Below, in pieces: positions 44,997-54,365 of a stretch of DNA of 64,000 bases. The notes under the pieces are model-generated. The model saw only the letters and a list, made by a program, of their open reading frames with translations. It was not told the origin of the DNA and searched no databases. Location of the stretch: NCBI GenBank assembly GCA_003232385.1, contig QIJE01000029.1:1-64000 (forward strand), in the 5' to 3' direction. The stretch comes from a bacterium. GTDB lineage: Bacteria; SZUA-79; Acidulodesulfobacterales; Acidulodesulfobacteraceae. The translations under genes were made by a program, and so were the position numbers. How positions within the stretch are numbered: the first letter of the stretch is position 1; each line of letters starts with the position of its first letter.

Positions 44997-46847
44997 TTAA
45001 TCTTTAATGTTCGATCCTTCGTCCTCTTGCACGCCTTCGTTTAATTTATAATCCGGTTTGTGAGCAATAATAATTGCGTCTATTTCTTGTCCGTTCAAGG
45101 ATTCTTTTTCTATAAGTTTTAATGATAGGTCATTTAATATATCTATATTTTCCGTTAAAATCTTCCTTGCCGTTTCGTGGCTTTTAGACATAATTTCTCT
45201 CACCTCTTCGTCTATAGAGGCTGCAGTATATTCGGAATAGTCTTTATGTTGAGCAAATTCTCTGCCGAGAAAAATTTGCTCCTCTTTTTTTCCAAAAGTG
45301 ATGGGACCCAGCTTTTTACTCATGCCCCATTCGCATATCATTTTTCTGGCAATATCCGTAGCCCTTTCTATATCGTTGGATGCCCCGGTAGTCATCCGAT
45401 GAAACGTAATTTCCTCCGCAGTCCTGCCGCCGAGTAAAATTATTATTTCATTAAGCAAATACTCCTCATCATAATTATGCTTTTCATCTATCGGAAGTTG
45501 CTGCGTAAGCCCCATAGCCATTCCTCTTGGAATTATGGTAACCTTATGTATAGGATCGGAGTCGGGAATCATTTTGGCTACAAGCGTATGCCCTGACTCA
45601 TGATAGGCGGTTATTTTCTTCTCCTTGTCGCTTATCACCATGCTTCTCCTTTCCGTCCCCATCATAATCTTATCTTTTGCCTCTTCAAGGTCATTCATCA
45701 TAACGACGGATTTGTTTTTTCTTGCCGCTAAAAGAGCCGCTTCGTTCACCATATTTGCAAGATCGGCTCCGGAAAATCCCGGCGTTCCTCTAGCAATAAC
45801 TTTTAAATCAACGTTTTCATCCTTCGGAACGTTTTTAATGTGAACCTTTAATATTTCTTCTCTCCCCTTAATATCCGGTTTAGGAACGATAACCTGCCTA
45901 TCGAACCTGCCGGGCCTCAAAAGGGCAGGATCCAAAACATCGGGTCTGTTTGTCGCCGCAATTAAAATTACGCCTTCATTAGGCTCAAAACCGTCCATTT
46001 CTACAAGAAGCTGGTTTAACGTCTGCTCTCTTTCATCGTGTCCGCCTCCCAGACCGGCACCCCTGTGTCTTCCTACGGCATCTATTTCGTCTATGAATAT
46101 TATACACGGAGCACTCTTTTTTCCCTGAGCAAAAAGGTCTCTAACCCTCGAAGCACCAACGCCGACAAACATCTCTACAAAATCGGATCCGCTTATGCTG
46201 AAAAAAGGAACCCCTGCCTCCCCCGCTATGGCTCTTGCAAGGAGCGTTTTACCGGTTCCGGGAGCTCCGATTAGCAGAACGCCGTGAGGTATTCTGCCGC
46301 CTAACTTCGTAAATTTCTTAGGGTCCTTCAAAAAATCTACTATTTCTTCAAGTTCTTGTTTGGATTCTTCTATCCCGGCCACGTCCTTGAAGGTTATTTT
46401 ATTTGTTCCGTTGCTCAAAAGCTTGGCCTTAGATTTTCCGAAAGACATGGCTTTGCCGGCACCTCCCTGCATTTGTCTCCAGAAAAAATACCAGAATGCA
46501 AAAAGTATGACTATCATCGGGAGCCAATCGATCAAGAAACTAAAATACCATGGAGAACCCGGTTTAGGTTTTGCGTCTATCGCTACGTCATGTTTTTCAA
46601 GAAGTGGAATAAGTCCGGAATAAGTCGGCGCATAAGTTCTAAATTTTTTTCCGTTCTTAAGAACACCCTTTATGTTATGCGATTCTATGGTAATACTTTT
46701 AATGTTGCCGGCTTTTATCTTTTTTAAAAGAGAAGAAAAAATGATCTTTTGAGTTTTCGGCGGATGGTGGTTTAGCATCGTAAAGACAAAAATCATCAAA
46801 AAGATTATAAAAATCCATAGCAGCATGTTTTTAAGTCTTGCGTTCAA
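44997..46847 (-). CDS. ftsH: ATP-dependent zinc metalloprotease FtsH
   Basis: A 616-residue membrane AAA+ protease. It has two transmembrane helices (residues about 7-25 and 105-125) and a periplasmic domain between them. Walker A is [14 protein letters not shown] and Walker [19 protein letters not shown] region [21 protein letters not shown] and zinc motif [13 protein letters not shown] follow. The start codon is TTG, with AAGGGGGT 9 bases upstream. It degrades misfolded membrane proteins and regulatory targets. Confidence 0.98.
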   Translation of the reverse strand: MNARLKNMLLWIFIIFLMIFVFTMLNHHPPKTQKIIFSSLLKKIKAGNIKSITIESHNIKGVLKNGKKFRTYAPTYSGLIPLLEKHDVAIDAKPKPGSPWYFSFLIDWLPMIVILFAFWYFFWRQMQGGAGKAMSFGKSKAKLLSNGTNKITFKDVAGIEESKQELEEIVDFLKDPKKFTKLGGRIPHGVLLIGAPGTGKTLLARAIAGEAGVPFFSISGSDFVEMFVGVGASRVRDLFAQGKKSAPCIIFIDEIDAVGRHRGAGLGGGHDEREQTLNQLLVEMDGFEPNEGVILIAATNRPDVLDPALLRPGRFDRQVIVPKPDIKGREEILKVHIKNVPKDENVDLKVIARGTPGFSGADLANMVNEAALLAARKNKSVVMMNDLEEAKDKIMMGTERRSMVISDKEKKITAYHESGHTLVAKMIPDSDPIHKVTIIPRGMAMGLTQQLPIDEKHNYDEEYLLNEIIILLGGRTAEEITFHRMTTGASNDIERATDIARKMICEWGMSKKLGPITFGKKEEQIFLGREFAQHKDYSEYTAASIDEEVREIMSKSHETARKILTENIDILNDLSLKLIEKESLNGQEIDAIIIAHKPDYKLNEGVQEDEGSNIKD

Positions 46848-46951
46848 ATTAAATTGACCCCCTTATATTTTCGATATTGATTAATAAATTTTAGATATTA
46901 TTAAATATGGCATATTTATATATTTTTTTCAATAATTATTTACAAATTCCG

Positions 46952-48481
46952 TTATTTTATACCCATTACTCCGACGACATCGGTGGATTTCGTTATCTTT
47001 ATGCTATTGCTTAATGCATTAAGGCTTACCCATGCTATTTCGTCCCCGAAAATTACGATGGGAATAATCTTTCTTATTTTTAAAGGCACTTTTTTGTCGA
47101 TAAAATACTCTTTAACCTTTTTATGCCCCGCTATTATGCCTAAAGGAGCAAACCTATCCCCCTCCCTGAAGGGTCTTACGGTAACCGGAAAGATTATTTT
47201 GTCGTAATCGAAATATACGGCGTCCGACGACACAAAATCAAACCTTTTTTCTAAAATATTTAATTTCACCTTTTTTCCGGTTTTACCGTCTAATTTTTTT
47301 ATATAAAAGGTTTTTCCGATTTCGTCTATTTTTATCGTTCCGGGCGTTTCGTCCATTAAATAATTATAATTACAACTTGCTTTAGAGGCATCTTCATTTA
47401 ATTTCAATTCGAAATTAAATGATTTAAATGTTAAATTTCTACAGGATAAGGGCATATATTCTATGGCGATTCTATTATATTCTTTTCTAACGCATATAAA
47501 GGAATTGATAAAGAAATAGGTATTCGGTTTTTTACTCTTTATAAGTTTAAGAAAAACTTTAAAATTTGCATAGGAAACTATTATTTTCTTTGAGAAAATA
47601 TATAAATTGTTCTCGCAATATTTTTCATCTGTATTTAAAACAGCCGTCCTTAAAAACCTATACAAAACAGGCTCGTCCACCCCGGTGAGGGCATTTGTGT
47701 CAAAAGTAATCCTTTTTTGAAAGGTATCCGGCACTGCAATCTCTTTGAATAACTTAAATGCCGCCTTTCCGATAAAATCGTCGTCTTTTCTTAATATCTC
47801 GGAAGTATTACGGATAGTTTTTAAAAAAGAAACGTTACGTTCCTTTAATAAAGGGATAATTTCGAGCCTAACAAAATTTCTCAAAATTCTTTTATCGTAA
47901 TTTGTGCAATCCTCTCTGAATTTTATTGAATTCTTTTCGGCAAAGTCTAATATTTCCTGCTTTGTATGGTTTATAAAGGGTCTTATTATAATACCGGATA
48001 TTGCCGCAATGCCGGCCATCGCCCCGCTTCCGCTTCCGGTAATCAACCTTATAATAAAATTTTCGGCAAAATCGTCAAGATGATGCGCTACAGCAAGCTT
48101 TTTCGCCCCAAAATCAACCGCCGATTCCATTAAAAACCGATATCTTAAAATTCTTGCCGCCTCTTCTATATTTAATCTGTTGTTCTTTGCGTAAGACTTT
48201 ACATTTTCGCTTCCGCTATAGAACGGTATGGATAATTGCTTGCACAACCCTGCGACGAATGCTATATCTTTATCGGACGATGTCCTAATTTTATGGTCAA
48301 ATGAAGCACACGCAATATTTATGCCTAAGTAATGTCTTAATTCGTAAAGAGAGAATAATAAAACTGTGGAATCTACGCCGCCGCTAACCGCAGTCATAAC
48401 CCTGTCACCCCAAACCAAAAGGTTGGAATCCCTCACGGTCTTAACTAATTTTTTAAGAAAAAACGAGTTTAATGTATCCAC
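46952..48481 (-). CDS. tilS: tRNA(Ile)-lysidine synthase
   Basis: A 509-residue PP-loop ATPase that converts C34 to lysidine in tRNA-Ile(CAU). The PP loop is TAVSGGVDSTVLLF near residue 32. AHHLDDFAENFIIRLITGSG and PFINHTKQEILDFAEKNSIKFREDCTN are the family motifs. C-terminal substrate-binding domains follow. The GTG start immediately follows the methyltransferase stop codon (TAG-GTG), so translation is coupled. Confidence 0.93.
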   Translation of the reverse strand: MDTLNSFFLKKLVKTVRDSNLLVWGDRVMTAVSGGVDSTVLLFSLYELRHYLGINIACASFDHKIRTSSDKDIAFVAGLCKQLSIPFYSGSENVKSYAKNNRLNIEEAARILRYRFLMESAVDFGAKKLAVAHHLDDFAENFIIRLITGSGSGAMAGIAAISGIIIRPFINHTKQEILDFAEKNSIKFREDCTNYDKRILRNFVRLEIIPLLKERNVSFLKTIRNTSEILRKDDDFIGKAAFKLFKEIAVPDTFQKRITFDTNALTGVDEPVLYRFLRTAVLNTDEKYCENNLYIFSKKIIVSYANFKVFLKLIKSKKPNTYFFINSFICVRKEYNRIAIEYMPLSCRNLTFKSFNFELKLNEDASKASCNYNYLMDETPGTIKIDEIGKTFYIKKLDGKTGKKVKLNILEKRFDFVSSDAVYFDYDKIIFPVTVRPFREGDRFAPLGIIAGHKKVKEYFIDKKVPLKIRKIIPIVIFGDEIAWVSLNALSNSIKITKSTDVVGVMGIK

Positions 48482-49105
48482 CTATTTTTTAGAAATTAAA
48501 GTAAAAAATGAGGGATATAAGGGTAAAATATTTATATCGTTAAAACCTGATTCTTGTAATATACTTACGGCTTCTTCGGTAGACACCCTTTCCTGCAAGG
48601 GAGGCCCCATTATTGGATGCGCATCCTCTCTTTTCCAGTCTAAAAGAAAAAACGTCCCTTCGTTCTTCAGCACCCTTTTTATTTCCTGAAGATAAAGGTG
48701 TTTGTCTTCAATCTCGTGAAAAACGGCTGTCATTAAAAGAATATTGACTGAATTATCCCCTAAAGAGAGAAAAAGTTCCTCGCATTTAATGCATTTCACA
48801 TTAGAAATATCTTCATCTCTAATCTCTTTTTTAAGCTTTTTATTAAACATGCCTATCATTTTATCGCTTATATCTAAAGCAAAAAAAAGTACGTTTTTAT
48901 CGTCTATTTTTTTCAACCTCTTTATCAGCGGAATAGAAAAAAAACCGCTTCCACATCCCACATCGGCAACGGTAACGGTATCTTTTGTTTTTAAATAATC
49001 TGTTGCCGTTTCTTCTATTGCTTCAACAAGAAACTCCGGGGGAGTAAGTTTGCGTCTCTCTTCCGAATCTAATTTTTTATGATCTGCAGGATTGAATCTA
49101 TGCAT
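48482..49105 (-). CDS. class I SAM-dependent methyltransferase
   Basis: A 207-residue methyltransferase: TVADVGCGSGFFSIPL (SAM-binding motif I) near residue 48, FFALDISDKMIG, and VFHEIEDKHLYLQEIKRVLKNEGTFFLLDWKRED. The substrate is unknown. It lies between lipS1 and tilS and physically joins the lipoate operon to the housekeeping cluster. Confidence 0.86.
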   Translation of the reverse strand: MHRFNPADHKKLDSEERRKLTPPEFLVEAIEETATDYLKTKDTVTVADVGCGSGFFSIPLIKRLKKIDDKNVLFFALDISDKMIGMFNKKLKKEIRDEDISNVKCIKCEELFLSLGDNSVNILLMTAVFHEIEDKHLYLQEIKRVLKNEGTFFLLDWKREDAHPIMGPPLQERVSTEEAVSILQESGFNDINILPLYPSFFTLISKK

Positions 49106-49170
49106 ATGCTTATATTACCCCCGTCGTATTTATGAATAAATTGCCTATTAATTTTTTATTTTCCTATATC

Positions 49171-50241
49171 TTAATCATAATCTAACAGCTCCTTTCTTAT
49201 CCTTGCCACGTCGTTCGCATTTAACGCAAACGGAAAACTCCTTATATTCTTGGGCGAAGAATCGCCGAACGGTCTGTTACATGCCGAAATTTCGGTTTTT
49301 CCGGGACAGCCGGTAGTCTGAAAAGCGACGCCCTTTTCTATCATTTCGGCAACGGTTTTAAAAGGCATGCCGAAATCTATAATCCTCTCTTCATCGTCGA
49401 AAATCATATCCTCGACCCTGCCCATATCATAATCTATTATATGTCTTGCCGTCTGAACGCGTCTATATTTACCCGCCGGACATTGAGGATGATTTTCCAA
49501 TCTCGACCCCTTTTCCCGATAAAAAGAAAAGAGATGCGACCTTGCCCCGATATCTCTAACCGCCTGTATTCTGCGTACCATCTCCATTTCCGTTTCTCCT
49601 AAGCCGACGACTAAATGGCAACCAACCCTATTTTTTCCGAAAACCGAAACGGAATATTCTAATATATCGTTATATTTTTCCCATCTATGGGGTCCGTTAA
49701 CACCCTTCCCTCTATATTTGTCGAACAATTCCGGCGTTGCGACATCTAAGGCTACCGTTACCATATTCGCGCCACATTCTTTAAAGCTATCTATATCTTG
49801 ATGTTTTAAAACGGTAGGGGCCATTAATATAGAAACCGGACAGTGTAGTTCGCCGACGAACCTTTTTAAAATCGTAAAGGTATCTTTCTTTGCTTTTTCA
49901 TGAGTTATCATGGATATACAAATTCTATCCGCTATATCTTTTTTTTTGAGCGTCGATTCTATTACATCGTCCGTTTTGAATACGGGCCAGTCTACTCTTA
50001 TAAAACTTTTATCGTTGTAATCCCCTTCTCTCGTTTTTTGAAGACCGCAATAAGCACAATTTGCCTTACATCCCTCGTCGTATGTAAGAAGCACGTTTAT
50101 ACAATGAAGACAGGCATTACGATAAAAAATACCGGGGACGAGGTCCATTGTCATTGCAGCAGCTAGGCTTACCTTAAGGTAATCTGGAGAACTCTCCTCG
50201 CATACGTCGTTTTCTATCTCTGCCGCTATATTTTTATTCAT
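49171..50241 (-). CDS. lipS1: lipoyl synthase subunit LipS1-like radical SAM protein
   Basis: A 356-residue radical SAM protein with a BioB-like core. The cluster motif is GCKANCAYCGLQKTREG (CxxxCxxC) near residue 58, preceded by more cysteines (YRNACLHCINVLL) that could bind an auxiliary cluster. HLVVGLGETEMEMVRRIQAVRDIG and the C-terminal TTGCPGKTEISACNRPFGDSSP are distinctive; the last has Cys and Ser residues that could ligate an auxiliary cluster. Together with LipS2 downstream of a ligase and two carrier proteins it matches the two-protein lipoyl synthase found in some bacteria and archaea. Assignment of LipS1 versus LipS2 rests on these features and gene order. Confidence 0.82.
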   Translation of the reverse strand: MNKNIAAEIENDVCEESSPDYLKVSLAAAMTMDLVPGIFYRNACLHCINVLLTYDEGCKANCAYCGLQKTREGDYNDKSFIRVDWPVFKTDDVIESTLKKKDIADRICISMITHEKAKKDTFTILKRFVGELHCPVSILMAPTVLKHQDIDSFKECGANMVTVALDVATPELFDKYRGKGVNGPHRWEKYNDILEYSVSVFGKNRVGCHLVVGLGETEMEMVRRIQAVRDIGARSHLFSFYREKGSRLENHPQCPAGKYRRVQTARHIIDYDMGRVEDMIFDDEERIIDFGMPFKTVAEMIEKGVAFQTTGCPGKTEISACNRPFGDSSPKNIRSFPFALNANDVARIRKELLDYD

Positions 50242-50270
50242 AATTTTTTAATTCCTCCGGTAAATTATCC

Positions 50271-51839
50271 TTACGAATCGACTGTGTGACAATCAGGTAC
50301 TTGGCTAAACATCTTAAATAACACTCCTGTCCCAAGAGAGGTCTCTCCGTTAAAAACACCTTCGTAAGCACCTTTCTCTTTATGTAATAAATAGCATAAC
50401 GGAGACGATATATCGATTAAGAGTGCTTTTATGCCGCTTTTTCTAAATGCATCATTCCTTTTTACGTAAAACTCTTTGCAGCAAAACCCTATATATGATT
50501 TAATTTTTTCGGCTTTAAGCCTATTCAATGTTTCTACAAGATTTTCATAATTTATTATTGTTTTCGGTTTGATGTTATACCGTTCGGCAAATTTATATGC
50601 CGTACCGGTCTCGCAATCACCGCACGATATACATTTATCTTCGTTTCTATATTCACATTTTGCTTTTTTAGCACAATACGGTAAGAGAAGAAATTCAGCG
50701 GATGAAATGTCTTCGGGTCTCATTCCGTTTATAAAGATAAATCTTGATAGGTCTTCCTCGGTAATACCGGTATTTTTGGAAAAATTAACCTTGTTTATTA
50801 TCTGAACGGCTATATTAAAGAAATCGTTTTTGCCGATATTTTGAAACTCAGGGTTAAATTTTTTGAAGTAATCGTCTATTTTGAAAATCAATTCATCTAA
50901 CGTCGTATCCTTCAGATAGCTTTCCAAATCTGCAATCGTCCTGGTTGGAGAAACAAAATAATCACCGGTAAAATAAATTTGCTTTAAAAGGTTTCTCTTT
51001 TGGTCGACTCTCGTATAAGTCTTAAATAATCCGCCATCGCATTTATATATTTCAGAAATCATTTTCGTTTCCGCAGGATCGAATTCATTTAAATAAACCC
51101 AATCTTCAGCCGCAAAATCGGCTCTATTTTCTTTTAAAAAATCTTCTTCTTTCGTCGACAGTCCGGATTTATAAAAATCAATGCCGAAATATTCCTCGAA
51201 TCCGGAAAGAATGCTTGACTTTATATATTCCAACTCGGGTATGCAGCCGATAACGTTCTTAACGGAAGTTACCCTTGAAAGAATAGAATCGAAATTTTTG
51301 GACGTCAATTTTTCAACCGGAATTCTTAACGATTTAACCATATATTCGGGATTAAAATCTAAGAGCAACGTTCCTTGAAAAAAATAAATCGAAGACTCAT
51401 AAGTGCCTCCGGTGCCGGAAATTTTGCGCCCATCGACCTCTATGTCGTTTCTCGGCCTAAATTTAGCATTAATACCAAGTTTATTAATTCCCTTTACAAA
51501 AGCGCCGCAAATATTCTCGGTAAGTTTTTCAAGGCTGTTTATATTTAGTCCGATGCCTTTGGAAGAAAATACAATCTCCCATCCAAGCTGCATCTCGTCG
51601 CAATAAAGCGCCCCGCCCCCGGTTATTCTCCTCCCTATTCCTATGCCGTTATCCTTGCAGTAATCCTGTCTTATCTCGCTGAATACAGATTGATGATACC
51701 CCACTAAGGCACACGGTTTAAATCTTAAAAAACGAAAAGTATCCCCTATTAATCCCTCCTTTCTAAGATCGACAAGGGATCTATCCATGCATATATTAAA
51801 TGAAAAATCTTGTAAACCCGTGTCTATTACCCTAAACAT
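50271..51839 (-). CDS. lipoate-protein ligase (sLpl(AB)-like) fused to DUF116
   Basis: A 522-residue protein in three parts. Residues 1-245 form an LplA-type ligase domain: GRRITGGGALYCDEMQLGW (RRxxGGGxVxHD-type), NDIEVDGRKISGTGGTYES with the catalytic lysine. Residues about 250-345 resemble LplB (GGLFKTYTRVDQKRNLLKQIYFTGDYF, TRTIADLESYLKD). From about residue 385 there is a DUF116 domain with six cysteines early on (YCAKKAKC, CISCGDCETG) and CC and C further along (GFCCKEF, SSPLCYLL). It attaches lipoate or octanoate to the LbpA proteins, presumably. The role of the DUF116 tail, possibly a metal site, is unknown. Confidence 0.8.
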   Translation of the reverse strand: MFRVIDTGLQDFSFNICMDRSLVDLRKEGLIGDTFRFLRFKPCALVGYHQSVFSEIRQDYCKDNGIGIGRRITGGGALYCDEMQLGWEIVFSSKGIGLNINSLEKLTENICGAFVKGINKLGINAKFRPRNDIEVDGRKISGTGGTYESSIYFFQGTLLLDFNPEYMVKSLRIPVEKLTSKNFDSILSRVTSVKNVIGCIPELEYIKSSILSGFEEYFGIDFYKSGLSTKEEDFLKENRADFAAEDWVYLNEFDPAETKMISEIYKCDGGLFKTYTRVDQKRNLLKQIYFTGDYFVSPTRTIADLESYLKDTTLDELIFKIDDYFKKFNPEFQNIGKNDFFNIAVQIINKVNFSKNTGITEEDLSRFIFINGMRPEDISSAEFLLLPYCAKKAKCEYRNEDKCISCGDCETGTAYKFAERYNIKPKTIINYENLVETLNRLKAEKIKSYIGFCCKEFYVKRNDAFRKSGIKALLIDISSPLCYLLHKEKGAYEGVFNGETSLGTGVLFKMFSQVPDCHTVDS

Positions 51840-51860
51840 CTTCTATTATCCATAATCCGA

Positions 51861-52862
51861 TTAACCTCCAAGCGTTATGGCAGGCAATACAGTCTCTGAA
51901 AAAATTAAGGAACAGCAAACTTCGGAAAATTTTGGCTTTAACCCCAATTCGATACTGAAGGGTATAATCCCTTCCGAAGGGTACGCTATGCCGTTTAATC
52001 CGGACTTTACCGCCAATTCTTCTATCTTAAATTTGTCTAATCCGTAAGGTCTTTCGCAACCTAAGAGAACCGGGGTATCCGTAAATTTTTTTCTAGCATA
52101 TAAAAACACATCGCCTATTTCCGAGGGGGTAGGTGGAGCAATATTTTCCATTTTGGTATTATGCATCGGCATAAAGCCTACCAGCACTAAAGAGGAAATA
52201 TTATATCCGGAAATAATATCTATGGCGTTATATTCTCCGACTATATGCCCGTGTTTTAACCCTATTACAACATGAGGAGAACACGGTATTCCCCTTTCCG
52301 ATAAAAACTTCAGGGAATTCTCGTAATCCTTAACCGTAGCATTGAGATGATATATTTTTCGAATGGTGTCTTCGTCGCCTATAATGTCAAGCATTGCCGA
52401 ATCTACACCGGAGTCGTAAAGGCCGTCTGCTATTGCCTCTGTAATAAGCCCGCAATGAACTATAACCTTAAGGCCAAAATCGGCTTTTATTTTTCTTATT
52501 ACGCCTATATAGGGAAGAATATCTACTATACCCGCACTGTCCGAGCCGCCGCTTAACAAAAATCCCGTACCGCCGGATTCATGTATCGTTTTGGCCTTAT
52601 CGTAAAGTTCGTCCTGCGTGAGCACGGAAACCATAGATTTAAGTATTTCCGCGTTGCAGTGTTCGCATTTTAAAGAGCACGAACTACCCGTTATGGAAAA
52701 AGGAGGAAAAGAATCGGCCTTACTGTTTTTAAAATCCTCCGTTTCATAAGATTTTATGCTTGGGGCATAAAAATGTATTTCGGAATCAAAGCATTCTTTT
52801 CTTATATTGAATCCTTCTAAATACTCCTTGCTTATATCCTCGTTGTATTCATAAAAACTCAT
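51861..52862 (-). CDS. lipS2: lipoyl synthase subunit LipS2-like radical SAM protein
   Basis: A 333-residue radical SAM protein with SITGSSCSLKCEHCNAEILKSM (CxxxCxxC) near residues 60-70, GTGFLLSGGSDSAG as the glycine-rich SAM-binding loop, and HVVIGLKHGHIVGEYNA. A Cys-Cys (SEVCCSL) near the C-terminus may contribute an auxiliary cluster. It lies 2 bases after the second lipoate-binding protein gene and 21 bases before the ligase, so the operon order is lbpA-lbpA-lipS2-lpl-lipS1. LipS2 and LipS1 each insert one sulfur into the octanoyl chain in characterised systems. Confidence 0.8.
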   Translation of the reverse strand: MSFYEYNEDISKEYLEGFNIRKECFDSEIHFYAPSIKSYETEDFKNSKADSFPPFSITGSSCSLKCEHCNAEILKSMVSVLTQDELYDKAKTIHESGGTGFLLSGGSDSAGIVDILPYIGVIRKIKADFGLKVIVHCGLITEAIADGLYDSGVDSAMLDIIGDEDTIRKIYHLNATVKDYENSLKFLSERGIPCSPHVVIGLKHGHIVGEYNAIDIISGYNISSLVLVGFMPMHNTKMENIAPPTPSEIGDVFLYARKKFTDTPVLLGCERPYGLDKFKIEELAVKSGLNGIAYPSEGIIPFSIELGLKPKFSEVCCSLIFSETVLPAITLGG

Positions 52863-52864
52863 AG

Positions 52865-53311
52865 TTATCTCTTTTTACAAATTATATCTTCTTCCTCAAG
52901 TTTTTTTGTATATGCGCTAACAGCCTCTTTGCCGGTTATGAGAGAATTTATATCCGAGATAGATTCCTGAAGAGGTCTTAATTTTACTATCCATCCCTTG
53001 CCGTATGGGTCTAAATTAATAATATGCGAATCTTTTTCCAATTCCTCGTTTACCTCTATTATCTCACCTGCAAAAGGCACGAGAAACGGACCTACGTATT
53101 TGCCGCTTTCTATAGTAGCGGCACTTTTACCCTTTTTAATAACTCTGCCTACGGCTTTAACCTCTGCATAAATAATTTTTCCGGCTAAAGATTGAGCGGG
53201 GTCGGTCATACCTACGGTAACGGTTCCGTCGTCGTTTTTTCTACCCCAAACATGATTTTCTATATCGTAATACAAAACTTCCGGAATATCGCATTTATTA
53301 AAAATAGCCAT
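52865..53311 (-). CDS. lbpA: lipoate-binding protein LbpA-like (GcvH fold), second copy
   Basis: A 148-residue GcvH-like carrier with VTVGMTDPAQSLAGKIIYAEVKAVGRVIKKG, then the lipoylation site ATIESGKYVGPFLVPFAGEI, with lysine in ESGKYVG where glycine-cleavage H has LESVKAVS. This site and the HVWG near residue 22 match LbpA of the sulfur-oxidising sHdr system better than GcvH. Its near twin lies 35 bases upstream. No gcvT or gcvP is present, which argues against glycine cleavage. Confidence 0.82.
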   Translation of the reverse strand: MAIFNKCDIPEVLYYDIENHVWGRKNDDGTVTVGMTDPAQSLAGKIIYAEVKAVGRVIKKGKSAATIESGKYVGPFLVPFAGEIIEVNEELEKDSHIINLDPYGKGWIVKLRPLQESISDINSLITGKEAVSAYTKKLEEEDIICKKR

Positions 53312-53346
53312 TATATGCCTCCCGATCCAATCTCATATTTAAAGAA

Positions 53347-53784
53347 TTATTCACATTTAATTCCATCGGCTTCTATCTTTTTTTTATAGGCTTCTACCGC
53401 TTCTTTTCCGATGAGAAGGTTTTTCTTATCCTCTTCGATATTATCGGCCTTAATTTTACAAACCCAGCCTTTTCCGTAAGGATCTGAATTTATAATGGAA
53501 ACATTTTTAACGACTTCATCGTTCACTGCGACTATTTCTCCGGAAAATAGAGCCGGCACGGGACCTACGTATTTGCCGCTTTCTACCGTCGCTACGGACT
53601 TTAACTGTGCGATTTTACGTCCAACCTTTTTCGGAGTAATATATAAAAGCTTACCGGCTAAACTCTGAGCAACGCTAGTCATACCTACGGTAACGGTTCC
53701 GTCGTCTTCAAGTTTTCCCCACACATGTTTTTCTACGCTGTAATAGAGATCTTCCGGAATATCGCATCCATTAACTTTAGACAT
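53347..53784 (-). CDS. lbpA: lipoate-binding protein LbpA-like (GcvH fold), first copy
   Basis: I choose ATG 53784 (MSKVNGCDIPEDLYY, 145 residues), since AGGGGGGG sits upstream; the track start at 53811 has no homology before this Met. The motif is ATVESGKYVGPVPALFSGE with the lipoyl lysine. It has the same layout as the copy 35 bases downstream but has clearly diverged (for example LYITPKKVGRKIAQLKS against IYAEVKAVGRVIKKGKS), so the duplication is not recent. It is the first gene of the lipoate operon. Confidence 0.82.
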   Translation of the reverse strand: MSKVNGCDIPEDLYYSVEKHVWGKLEDDGTVTVGMTSVAQSLAGKLLYITPKKVGRKIAQLKSVATVESGKYVGPVPALFSGEIVAVNDEVVKNVSIINSDPYGKGWVCKIKADNIEEDKKNLLIGKEAVEAYKKKIEADGIKCE

Positions 53785-53941
53785 AATAAATTCCCCCCCT
53801 TGCTTAATCATTTAATTAACTTTTGTTCCAATAATATTTATAACTTCCCGCTATCCTCAGGTATGTCAAACTCGGACACGATTTGCCTGCATCAGCACAA
53901 AAATGTCTTCTTTGCACAAGCATCATCGTTTTAGGCATTCT

Positions 53942-54340
53942 CTACTTGCAATTTTGCGACAATACTAAATCGACATTATTATTAGATTTGCAAAAGCCGT
54001 CGTCGAATAATTTCAAGTCGTTGAACTCTCCGGCATCTTTTATTTCCTTAATGTCCTTAATAAGATGCCTCATTTTAGGATTTGCCAGATAGTATAGAAG
54101 TTTATTGCCGACTCTCTTGCAGTCTACCATTCGAGTGTTTCTTAAAACGGCTAAATGCTGGGAAATATTGGATTGAGTTTTATTGAGGGCGGAAGATATA
54201 TCGTTTACGCTAACCTCTTCGTCTTCAACTATACATAGAATTCCAAGCCTTATAGGATTAGATAAAAGCTTAAAAATATAAGCCAATTCTTTACATTTTC
54301 TGTTCAGACTATCGTCGCCGATACACAATTTCTTTCCCAT
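53942..54340 (-). CDS. ArsR-family transcriptional regulator (sHdrR-like candidate)
   Basis: A 132-residue winged-helix repressor: ELAYIFKLLSNPIRLGILCIV, then VNDISSALNKTQSNISQHLAVLRNTRMVDCKRVGNKLLYYL (recognition helix and wing). There are six cysteines (C6, C16, C36, C74, C117, C131). The CVC metal motif of ArsR/SmtB sensors is absent, and a dispersed pair could act as a thiol/persulfide switch, as in sulfur-responsive SqrR/BigR or sHdrR proteins. It lies 158 bases upstream of lbpA on the same strand. It probably controls the lipoate operon and itself (see operator entry). Confidence 0.85.
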   Translation of the reverse strand: MGKKLCIGDDSLNRKCKELAYIFKLLSNPIRLGILCIVEDEEVSVNDISSALNKTQSNISQHLAVLRNTRMVDCKRVGNKLLYYLANPKMRHLIKDIKEIKDAGEFNDLKLFDDGFCKSNNNVDLVLSQNCK

Positions 54341-54365
54341 TTTTTTTATTTTTTCTCAATGTAAT

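Noticed and set aside
53792-53799. Poly-C (poly-G on the coding strand) tract before lbpA as a phase-variable switch
   Set aside because: It most simply serves as the ribosome binding site; a 7-8 base tract alone does not show length variation.
53836-53867. Possible lbpA promoter on the minus strand (TTGACA, 20 bases, TTATAA)
   Set aside because: The spacer is too long for a standard promoter and contains no clear MerR-type dyad, so it was not called.
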